Below, piece by piece: positions 1 through 5,813 of a DNA stretch of 15,343 nt. Origin of the DNA: an uncultured Collinsella sp. (GTDB taxonomy: Bacteria > Actinomycetota > Coriobacteriia > Coriobacteriales > Coriobacteriaceae); the NCBI GenBank assembly GCA_900543515.1, contig UQRW01000047.1, positions 1 through 15,343 on the forward strand. The letters run 5' to 3'. Every line of letters begins with the position of its first letter. Within the stretch, counting starts at the first letter, position 1. The translations under genes were made by a program, and so were the position numbers. Below the pieces are notes generated by a model. It searched no databases and was not told where the DNA came from. It was given only the letters and a program-made list of their open reading frames with translations.

Positions 1-198
1 CAAGGAGATGAAAGAGTAAGGACAACGCCCTCTAAAAGAAGGCCGTATATGAAGATTGCATATCCCTTTTGCCTTCATATACTCAAGAAGCACCCCTCGA
101 AGCGCTCCTGAGAGGCCCCCTTGGATGCAACCCAGGGGATCCAGATTCTGGTAGACATCGGCGCAGCAAAATCCTGCCGCGCAGGCACGAACGGACAT
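1..198 (-). CDS. Partial reading frame at window edge, PfkB-kinase-like N-terminus
   Basis: This frame starts with ATG at 198, has a good ribosome site (TTAGGAG, 5-6 bases before the ATG), and stays open for 66 codons to the left edge. The first residues, MSVRACAAGFCCADVYQNLD, resemble the opening beta-strand of PfkB sugar kinases (hydrophobic strand, G, then D-x-Y). The PGGN/PTGN sugar-binding motif that should follow is absent; instead there is a Cys- and Gly-rich stretch without recognisable similarity. It lies 54 bases downstream of the frlD-like kinase stop and could be the next operon gene. Alternatives are a truncated second kinase whose start survives joined to other DNA, or a chance frame. 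The similarity is by eye only. Confidence 0.35.
   Translation of the reverse strand, partial: MSVRACAAGFCCADVYQNLDPLGCIQGGLSGALRGVLLEYMKAKGICNLHIRPSFRGRCPYSFISL
45..82. repeat. Perfect 10-bp inverted repeat, 18-nt loop
   Basis: GTATATGAAG (45-54) and CTTCATATAC (73-82) are perfect inverted copies. A competing pairing GAAGGC (38-43) / GCCTTC (71-76) overlaps it, so two mutually exclusive stems are possible. The element lies inside the open frame that runs off the left edge, which argues either that the frame is not a real gene or that the hairpin is incidental. AT-rich arms in a GC-rich region make it stand out. Confidence 0.5.
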
Positions 199-216
199 CT
201 TGACTCCTAACGCAAT

Positions 217-240
217 GCGGGGCGCCCCAAGACACCCCGC
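217..240 (-). terminator. GC-rich hairpin after the kinase gene
   Basis: On the minus strand GCGGGG and CCCCGC (240-235 and 222-217) can pair, and the perfect palindrome GGGGCGCCCC lies at 219-228. The element begins 12 bases past the kinase stop codon; the T-run (TTTTTT) lies before the hairpin rather than after it, so it is not a textbook intrinsic terminator. It could end the frl operon or simply be an intercistronic structure before the frame that starts at 198. Confidence 0.3.
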
Positions 241-252
241 CACGACAAAAAA

Positions 253-1125
253 CTAGTTCTCGTAGACCAGCGGGTGGCCCCAACTGCCCTCGATCTTGCA
301 GGTCTCCGCCGCAAAACCGGCAGCGAAGTCCAAGCTCTCGCGAATCGCGGCCTCGCCGCACTCGCCGGCCTTCTTCTTGGAAAGATAGGTGACCAAAAAC
401 GCCGTCAGCAGTGAATCGCCGGCCGCCATAGCGTCTTTGAGCTCCTCGGGCGCCACGGGCTTGATGCCCTGCTCGTAGAAGTTTTCGCCGTCATAGGCGA
501 CGGAGCCCTTGCTCCCGCGCGATGCGCATACGATTTGAGGGCCAAGGGCCTTCACCCACTCGAGCTTCGCCTTGATATCCTCCAGGGAAGCGTCGCCCAT
601 GGACATAAAGGCGTACGTCACAAATGGCGCAATCTGCCCGAAGTACTCGTCGGTGGAGTCATCGGAGAAGTCGAAGCTGATAGGCACGCCGGCAGCCTTG
701 ATCTTGGGGAGCTCGCGCTCGGTGAAGCAGTAGTTGCCGCTGTGCACCAAATCGAAGCCGCTGACGTACTCGGCGGCGAAGCGGTCTATCACGTAGCGCA
801 TGTCGCCACGTATGCCGCCTTCATTGGAGCCCAGGAAGATACGGTCCCCGGTCTCGTCAACGGTCACGCGAGCGGCGCCGTTGACGCCCAGGACCTGCTG
901 GCAGCGAAGAAGCTCGACGCCCTCGTCCTCGAGCGATGCTATAACGTGCTCGGCCTCCTCATCTGATCCGAAGATTCCCATGTAGGCGCTGCGATCGACG
1001 CCGAGCTTCTTGGCGAAGACGGCGAAGTTAACTGCATTGCCGCCGGGATACATGGTCTTGATGTGCTCGTACTTATCGACAACGTTGTCTCCAAAGCCAA
1101 GCACGCTTATAGGATAGGCTGCCAT
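253..1125 (-). CDS. frlD: FrlD-like fructoselysine 6-kinase (PfkB family)
   Basis: A PfkB-family sugar kinase of 290 residues, predicted to phosphorylate fructoselysine or a related Amadori compound at C6 in the cytoplasm. Visible motifs are the N-terminal GFGDNVVDKY, the sugar-binding YPGGNAVN at residues 26-33, and the ATP/anion-hole motif DAMAAGDS at 231-238, with D237 as the predicted catalytic base. The usual GAGD reads AAGD here. I chose ATG 1125 over ATG 1137 because GGAG lies 6 bases before it and family similarity starts right after. It is the last gene of the frl-type operon, separated from the deglycase by a gap with a strong hairpin. Kinase family is very likely; the exact substrate is inferred from its deglycase and epimerase neighbours. 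Confidence 0.85.
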   Translation of the reverse strand: MAAYPISVLGFGDNVVDKYEHIKTMYPGGNAVNFAVFAKKLGVDRSAYMGIFGSDEEAEHVIASLEDEGVELLRCQQVLGVNGAARVTVDETGDRIFLGSNEGGIRGDMRYVIDRFAAEYVSGFDLVHSGNYCFTERELPKIKAAGVPISFDFSDDSTDEYFGQIAPFVTYAFMSMGDASLEDIKAKLEWVKALGPQIVCASRGSKGSVAYDGENFYEQGIKPVAPEELKDAMAAGDSLLTAFLVTYLSKKKAGECGEAAIRESLDFAAGFAAETCKIEGSWGHPLVYEN

Positions 1126-1168
1126 GGTTATCTCCATTCAGGTAAACCGCCGTGGTTACGGCGAGCAG

Positions 1169-1214
1169 ACGGGGCGCGAGGGATTCGCACGTCTCAACGC
1201 GCCTCGCGCCCCGT
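1169..1214 (-). other. Intercistronic 13-bp GC-rich stem-loop
   Basis: ACGGGGCGCGAGG (1169-1181) and CCTCGCGCCCCGT (1202-1214) form a perfect 13-bp stem around a 20-nt loop, filling much of the gap between the deglycase stop and the kinase start. In the direction of the operon (minus) no T-run follows the stem; TTTT follows only when read on the plus strand. It may be a partial terminator, a processing or stabilising element that sets kinase level separately, or a terminator for plus-strand transcription. Confidence 0.55.
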
Positions 1215-1224
1215 TTTAAAATCG

Positions 1225-2193
1225 CTAGTACTTCTCGATGCCCATGTAACGACGCACGTCCGGGTGATGGTCGAACACCTTGCCGCGAGCGGAGCGCAGC
1301 TCACAGTTCATCGCGTAGAACAGGATTGGATCAAGGAACGCGCGAACGCTCGCCGGTACTTGGTCCATGCCGTACTCCATGGCGTCGAGCACCATAAGAG
1401 TGTCGGTATGGGTCTCGAGGAATGCGAGGGCGCGCTCATCCATGGCTCGGCACTCACTAGAAGACATCTGCAGGAAGTAGAAGACTCCGGGCTCGGTCAC
1501 CTCGAAGGGGCCGTGGAAGTACTCGCCGGAGTGGATATAGGCGCAGCTCTGCCACTGCATCTCCATAAGCGAGCAGATAGCGAAGCCATAGGCCTGGCTA
1601 AACACGGGACCGGACCCCAAGATATACAGGAACTTGTGGTCCTGGCACAGGGCGGCAAAACGGTCGCAGAGTTCGGCGTTGACCTTCTCGCGAGCTGCAG
1701 GCAGGATCTGGTCCATCTTGGCGATGCCTTCGTACATGTCGGCAAGGTCGGCATAACCTTCCTGCTGATCCAGGAGCTCGGAAGCGAGAGCCAAAGAGAT
1801 GCCGGCGGGCACCTCCGCCTGCGGAACTCCCTCGCCCCACGGATATACCCAGCACGTCCACTCACCGTTATCGATGCCGGAACCCGCGTTGTCCGTCTGC
1901 ACGATAACGGTCGCGCCCGCCGCCTTGGCGATCGAGCACGCATCGATTACCTCGGGGGTGTTGCCGGAGTGGCTGCAAGCGATGACAAGGGACTTTTCGC
2001 CCAGGCGCTTGGGACGCATGATATCGAACTCGCGGGCGGTATACGCCTCGCTGGCAAACGTAGTCGCCTCGCGCTTGAGCAGCTCGTGGGCGGGCAGCAG
2101 GTCGATGAGGGAGCCGCCGCAGGCAACCCAGAAGACGCTATCGAAACCGCCCTTTTCAGCGATTGCGTCGGCGATAAGATCATGTGCGTTCAT
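1225..2193 (-). CDS. frlB: FrlB-like fructoselysine 6-phosphate deglycase (SIS domain)
   Basis: A 322-residue sugar isomerase-type (SIS) protein, predicted to split fructoselysine 6-phosphate into glucose 6-phosphate and lysine. It has the phosphosugar-binding SHSGNT motif at residues 74-79 in the first SIS half. The second half has the FrlB-type active-site block SGEYFHGPFE at 222-231, supplying Glu224 and His227. The C-terminus DHHPDVRRYMGIEKY closely resembles the FrlB ending. The start is ATG 2193 (MNAHDL), with GGAAG about 8 bases upstream; the longer in-frame start at 2232 has no such support. It sits between the epimerase and kinase genes of the same operon. It could act on another fructosamine phosphate, such as fructose-asparagine 6-phosphate, which uses related SIS enzymes, but the tail and active-site block favour FrlB. 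Confidence 0.86.
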   Translation of the reverse strand: MNAHDLIADAIAEKGGFDSVFWVACGGSLIDLLPAHELLKREATTFASEAYTAREFDIMRPKRLGEKSLVIACSHSGNTPEVIDACSIAKAAGATVIVQTDNAGSGIDNGEWTCWVYPWGEGVPQAEVPAGISLALASELLDQQEGYADLADMYEGIAKMDQILPAAREKVNAELCDRFAALCQDHKFLYILGSGPVFSQAYGFAICSLMEMQWQSCAYIHSGEYFHGPFEVTEPGVFYFLQMSSSECRAMDERALAFLETHTDTLMVLDAMEYGMDQVPASVRAFLDPILFYAMNCELRSARGKVFDHHPDVRRYMGIEKY

Positions 2194-2214
2194 TGTTATT
2201 CTTCCTTTCGATAC

Positions 2215-2230
2215 GGCGGACGAATCCGCC
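2215..2230 (-). other. Small intercistronic hairpin before the deglycase gene
   Basis: GGCGGA (2215-2220) and TCCGCC (2225-2230) pair perfectly around a CGAA loop, just upstream of the deglycase ribosome site in the roughly 100-base gap after the epimerase gene. The function is unknown; it could influence translation of the deglycase or protect an mRNA end. Confidence 0.4.
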
Positions 2231-2293
2231 AACGTTTACTGCGAGTCTTCTCGTCAAGCGTGTTGACTTCCCCACGCGAATGGGAGCTACGCG

Positions 2294-3100
2294 CTAGTCG
2301 ACAAAATACCTCTCGAAGGCGTCCATGTTGTGCCGGTCCGCTGCTGCGGGATCATCGAAATACCTTCCATCGGTGATCTCCTGACCAAGATAGCCCTCGA
2401 ACCCATGCGCGTTGAGGACGCGTACGAAATCGTCCATACTGTGCTTTCCATCGCCCCAAACCAGATGGCCATATGGGTCGCCATCAATGAAGCGCATGTT
2501 CCTTATGGCACCATCGCCAAACTCGGCAAACCACTCTTCAAGGCTCTCGCCGGCGACTCCCATAGCGGTAGTGTCCACCATTGGAGTAAGGTGCGGGCTG
2601 GCTACTTGGTCAAGCATGCGCCTGGCGTCCGCGAGTGTAACCACCAAGTTGCTCTCTTCCGGCCTCAGGCTCTCCATGCAGAGGGTCACGCCGTGCTCGC
2701 CGGCATAGTCCGCAAGAATCGCCAAGTGCTCGGCAGAGCGCTTCCAAGCCTCCTCGCGGTCCTCGTCCCAATCGCCCCAACCGGAGTTGATGGACATATA
2801 CGGGGCGCCGAGCACCTCGGCGAGCTCGATGCCGTGCTTAAAGTAAGCGAGGCTCCGCTGCGCGTGGAGGGGCTTTCTGGCAGCGTACTGCCACGGATAC
2901 ACCACGTTCTCCGGACACAGGGAGCTCACGGAGAGTCCGCGGGACTCGATCTTGCGGCGAAGCTCGTCGGCCTCGAAATACCCCGTGTGGTCCAGCGTCA
3001 CGTGCGGCTCGGCCGCCCAAAGCTCGATGGTTTTGAAGCCAAGGCGCTGCTGAGCATCAAGGAAGTAATCGAGCGACCACATGATGTAGTGAATGTTCAT
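2294..3100 (-). CDS. frlC: FrlC-like fructoselysine 3-epimerase (TIM barrel)
   Basis: A 268-residue sugar phosphate isomerase/epimerase of the AP-endonuclease-2 TIM-barrel fold, predicted to interconvert psicoselysine and fructoselysine at C3. Family features are the opening strand MNIHYIMWSLDYF, GFKTIELW, the Glu metal ligand in CMESLRPEESN (E143), the Asp ligand in MVDTT (D176) and a late Glu in GQEITDGRYF (E241). The third-ligand position, normally a His (H-x-x-D in this family), reads R203 in NMRFIDGD. Two starts are possible: GTG 3160, which abuts the GGAG with no spacer, and ATG 3100, which has AGG 8 bases upstream and begins where similarity to FrlC begins; I chose 3100. It follows the permease gene and precedes the deglycase gene. 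Another isomerase of the same fold is the alternative. Confidence 0.75.
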   Translation of the reverse strand: MNIHYIMWSLDYFLDAQQRLGFKTIELWAAEPHVTLDHTGYFEADELRRKIESRGLSVSSLCPENVVYPWQYAARKPLHAQRSLAYFKHGIELAEVLGAPYMSINSGWGDWDEDREEAWKRSAEHLAILADYAGEHGVTLCMESLRPEESNLVVTLADARRMLDQVASPHLTPMVDTTAMGVAGESLEEWFAEFGDGAIRNMRFIDGDPYGHLVWGDGKHSMDDFVRVLNAHGFEGYLGQEITDGRYFDDPAAADRHNMDAFERYFVD

Positions 3101-3163
3101 GCCGGCGACCTGCTCGCGACGCAGACGGGGTGTGGAAGCGCTTAAATCCGTGCTGGGCACCTC

Positions 3164-4627
3164 CTACATCGGCAGTAGGCCGGAGATCACAGTCGCGACC
3201 AATCCGAACAGAACCATGAAGATAAAGAACTTCCAGATGGTCTTCCACCATTGCCCGAAGGAGATCTTCGCCACGGCAAGACCCGCGACGGTCATGCCCG
3301 CAACGGGGCTGATGGTGTTGACGGTCTGGTTCGCGAACTGCAGAGCGGTGACGGCAGCCCCGGGATTGAGGCCCATAAGCTCGGTCAGCGGGCCCATGAC
3401 GGGCATGGTGAGTGCAGCGAGGCCGGAGCTGGAAGGAACCAGCAGCGAAAGCAGGCCGAGGACGATGTACATGAAGGTGGTATAGATGAAGGACGGAGCG
3501 CCCGCAAGGAGTCCGACGAGCCAGTTAAGAATAGAGTCGATGATCATTCCGCCCTCTGCGACGACCAGGATGCCGCGGGCGATGCCGATGATGCAGGCTG
3601 CGTAGGCGAAGTCGGCGATTCCGCGGACGAACTCCTCCGCAATGGTCTTCTCGTCCAGGCCGCCGAGTATGCCGGCAAGAAGGCCCATGGCCAGGAACAC
3701 CATGGAGATCTCGTCCATATACCAGCCCTGGGTAACGAGGCCCCACACGATAACGCCCATGCCGACCGCGAAATCAATGAGGACGAGCTTGTGGCGAAGC
3801 GTGAACTCCTCTTCGATAGAGGCATCGGTGACAGAGAACTCGATGCGCTTCTGCTTATCGTCCTCATAGGTGATGGAGGACTTGGGATCGAGCTTGACGC
3901 GGCGCGCGTAGCGCATGGCCCAGAAAATGCCCGCGGCGGTGAAGATGACCCACAGGATGGCGCGGAGCCAAAGCTGGGGATTTCCCTCGATGCCGATAAC
4001 GCCCTGGGCGATCAGCACGTTGAAAGGATCAATAGTGGATGCGCAGTAACCAAGGTTGGGGCCGAGGAAGCAGATGATGAACGCGGTCATGGAGTCATAC
4101 CCGATGCTCAGCATGATGGGGATGAAGATCGCGTAGAACGGCAGCGCCTCCTCGGACATGCCGAACGTGGTGCCGCAGATCGAGAGCAGGATCATGGAGA
4201 TGGGGATGATCAAGATGTCCTTGTTCTTCAGCTTCTTGATCACGCGGCTCATGCCGGCGTTTAGGGCGTTGGTCTTGGTGACGATGGCGAACGATCCGCC
4301 GATCAGCAGGACGAACGCGACGACATCGGCCGCAGCCTGAATGCCCTTGGCGGGAGCCTGCAGGACGGCATCGATGCCCTGTCGCAGATCGACGGTCTCC
4401 CCCGTCTCCGAATCGGTGTAGACCTTGTCGACCTCTTGGTACGTTCCGGCTACGGCGACTTCTCGCTCGCCCGCGGCCGTCTGAATGGTCTGGCGGTCGA
4501 ACTGACCCGATGGGACGATCCATGTGAGCACCGCGAAGAACACGATCAGCATGAACGCGATGGTGCACACATGGGGAAGCTGGAGATGGAATCTGCGCTT
4601 GGGCTTCTCCTGTTTGGCATCCGGCAT
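3164..4627 (-). CDS. YfcC/DcuC-family permease, probable Amadori-product importer
   Basis: A 487-residue polytopic membrane protein of the YfcC family (C4-dicarboxylate anaerobic carrier-like). A hydrophobic N-terminal helix, AFMLIVFFAVLTWIVPSGQF, is followed by a soluble loop carrying charged residues, then many membrane segments. The family stretches CGTTFGMSEEALPFYAIFIP and GPNLGYCASTIDPFNV are present, and the C-terminal half has LLVPSSSGLAALTMPVMGPL. It is the first gene after the promoter, with AGGAGG 6 bases before ATG 4627. Characterised frl operons in enterobacteria use the APC-type permease FrlA; here a YfcC protein occupies that place, so import of fructoselysine or a related amino-sugar adduct is inferred from context. 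Family is confident, substrate is not. Confidence 0.8.
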   Translation of the reverse strand: MPDAKQEKPKRRFHLQLPHVCTIAFMLIVFFAVLTWIVPSGQFDRQTIQTAAGEREVAVAGTYQEVDKVYTDSETGETVDLRQGIDAVLQAPAKGIQAAADVVAFVLLIGGSFAIVTKTNALNAGMSRVIKKLKNKDILIIPISMILLSICGTTFGMSEEALPFYAIFIPIMLSIGYDSMTAFIICFLGPNLGYCASTIDPFNVLIAQGVIGIEGNPQLWLRAILWVIFTAAGIFWAMRYARRVKLDPKSSITYEDDKQKRIEFSVTDASIEEEFTLRHKLVLIDFAVGMGVIVWGLVTQGWYMDEISMVFLAMGLLAGILGGLDEKTIAEEFVRGIADFAYAACIIGIARGILVVAEGGMIIDSILNWLVGLLAGAPSFIYTTFMYIVLGLLSLLVPSSSGLAALTMPVMGPLTELMGLNPGAAVTALQFANQTVNTISPVAGMTVAGLAVAKISFGQWWKTIWKFFIFMVLFGLVATVISGLLPM

Positions 4628-4690
4628 TCTTAACCTCCTGCCAGAGCAACGATGCTTGCCAAAAATCCTTCACGTATAGGCAAACATCTT

Positions 4691-4711
4691 AGGTTGTTCT
4701 ATGTATAACCT
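4691..4711. promoter_or_regulatory. Operator-like site A over the -10 box
   Basis: AGGTT and AACCT at the ends of 4691-4711 form an interrupted palindrome that covers the -10 box of the frl operon promoter. The same AGGTTGTTCTAT core recurs at 4741, embedded in a 21-bp direct repeat (4682-4702 and 4732-4752) with a single mismatch. Placement fits a repressor site for the adjacent GntR/UTRA regulator. Confidence 0.6.
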
Positions 4712-4730
4712 GCATGAAGGCGTCGGTCAA
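4702..4730 (-). promoter_or_regulatory. Sigma-70-type promoter of the frl operon
   Basis: On the minus strand TTGACC (4730-4725) and TATACA (4707-4702) are separated by exactly 17 bases, near-consensus for a housekeeping promoter. It would produce a leader of about 65-70 bases before the permease ATG at 4627, and it lies between the regulator gene and the operon. Confidence 0.7.
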
Positions 4731-4740
4731 GAAACATATT

Positions 4741-4764
4741 AGGTTGTTCTATAAGTGGTAACTT
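4741..4764. promoter_or_regulatory. Operator-like site B upstream of the -35 box
   Basis: A second copy of the AGGTTGTTCTAT core starts at 4741, exactly 50 bases from site A (about five helical turns, same face), with a GTT...AAC dyad to 4761. Two in-phase sites flanking one promoter suggest cooperative or looped binding by the FrlR-like protein. Confidence 0.55.
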
Positions 4765-4824
4765 TTACGCGCTAAACGGACCTGCCGCGGCAATACGAGA
4801 ACAGCGCTGTGTGAGACAGAGCCG

Positions 4825-5559
4825 CTAGATATCGAAGCTGTAGCGCGAACCCACGTAGTACTGTCTGCCATAGCAGAAGCGCTCTCCGTTGGAATCGAGA
4901 AAGCCCGCGTTCATGAAGAACAGCGGCTCCCCTACTGGGACCTTGAGCTCGCGGGCGGCATCAATTCCCGCACGGGCGATCTCCAGCCTGCAGGGATCGG
5001 ACGAGCAGGGATACCTACCCGTACGCTCCCCCACGGCCTCGAATATCGAACAATTGGAGAGACCGATATCTTTGAGAAATTCGAATCCATCGACAGGATA
5101 GTAGTTGTTCTCGAACAGGACCGGCACGCCGTCTGCGGTACGCACGCGTGAGACCAAGATGAGGTCAGAGCCTTCATCCAAGCCAAAGAAAGAAGCGAGG
5201 TCGCGATCGGCGGCAACGGTCTTGCGGGCAACGACGCGAGCGCCCGCCTTCATGCCGTTTTCAGCGCATGCTTGGGTAAAACTCTGAACATCGTCCTTCT
5301 GATGCACCTTGCGAATTATCTTTGTCGCGGTCACAAACGTACCACGCCCCTGCCGCTTGGTGAGATACCCCTCGCCCACAAGCTCCTCTATTGCGCGGCG
5401 AACCGTGACCCTTCCCACGCCGTACATCTTAGAAAGCTCAAGTTCCGTTGGAATCTGCGAGTCAACGGGATATGTCCCCTGTTCGATATCGCTCTTAAGC
5501 AAATCGAGCACCTGTTGATACAGCGGGGCGGAAGAGCCCCCATCCAGATGCGCATCCAC
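4825..5559 (-). CDS. frlR: GntR/UTRA transcriptional regulator, FrlR-like
   Basis: A 244-residue HutC/FrlR-subfamily regulator. Residues 10-77 form the winged helix-turn-helix of the GntR family (APLYQQVLDLLKSDI, then QIPTELELSKMYGVGRVTVR as the recognition region and RQGRGTFV as the wing). From about residue 100 to the end it has a UTRA effector domain, the fold that binds phosphorylated sugars or amino-sugar derivatives in this family. The ATG at 5559 has an AGGGAGAG ribosome site upstream. It is transcribed in the same direction as the frl operon but separated from it by a gap with the promoter and two operator-like repeats, so it probably represses that operon until an Amadori intermediate accumulates. 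The effector is inferred. Confidence 0.82.
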   Translation of the reverse strand: MDAHLDGGSSAPLYQQVLDLLKSDIEQGTYPVDSQIPTELELSKMYGVGRVTVRRAIEELVGEGYLTKRQGRGTFVTATKIIRKVHQKDDVQSFTQACAENGMKAGARVVARKTVAADRDLASFFGLDEGSDLILVSRVRTADGVPVLFENNYYPVDGFEFLKDIGLSNCSIFEAVGERTGRYPCSSDPCRLEIARAGIDAARELKVPVGEPLFFMNAGFLDSNGERFCYGRQYYVGSRYSFDI

Positions 5560-5626
5560 AAAAACTCTCCCTTTAAGGCGTTCGCGATCTCAACGACTCC
5601 ATTCTACCGCACACGGAAAAATGAGG

Positions 5627-5767
5627 TTAAACACATAGGGGCCCTGCATGTTTGAGCGTATCGGGAATCTGGTCGCTGATTTCGTCCGCATTTGCTTGCG
5701 AAAAACCAAAACGCTCCTCGCGCTTGGCGAACACGGTGAGGCCCGCCGCCTTGCACGCAGCGATCGA
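5627..5767 (-). pseudogene. C-terminal remnant of a HAD-family phosphatase
   Basis: The minus strand encodes SIAACKAAGLTVFAK, then REERFGFSQANADEI, ending at TAA 5627. This matches the C-terminal end of HAD subfamily IA hydrolases, where the acidic motif IV is followed by AA-x-AAG and a hydrophobic strand, and where REERFG(F/I)-x-Q is common. Only the last 45 or so codons remain; the catalytic Asp region is missing. The fragment is joined, at a shared GCATCATCG, to a copy of the leader of the PTS EIIB gene. The join marks a deletion or recombination scar. Confidence 0.55.
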
Positions 5768-5808
5768 TGATGCTCGTGTGATGTTGGCTTCCTTCCTTTG
5801 CTTGCGAG
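5765..5808 (-). repeat. Orphan copy of the PTS-operon leader with dead start codon
   Basis: The stretch matches 13136-13179 almost exactly, including the GGAAGGAAG ribosome site of the EIIB gene and the following AGCATCATCG. Where EIIB has ATG (13148-13146), this copy has ACG. It lies downstream of the intact LevR-like gene, exactly as the real leader lies downstream of the LevR remnant. It is best read as the vestige of a second PTS operon that once followed this regulator. Confidence 0.75.
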
Positions 5809-5813
5809 GCGCG

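Noticed and set aside
535..966. Long plus-strand frame opposite the kinase gene
   Set aside because: It is a mirror of the PfkB kinase on the minus strand, without ribosome site or family motifs; high GC makes such antisense frames common here.
3138..3153. AAGCGCTT palindrome between permease and epimerase as a catabolite (cre) site
   Set aside because: Only part of the cre consensus matches, and it lies within an operon rather than at a promoter; chance is sufficient.
3251..4264. Plus-strand acidic, His/Asp-rich frame opposite the permease
   Set aside because: The composition is what a reversed membrane-protein gene gives; the minus-strand frame has clear YfcC motifs.
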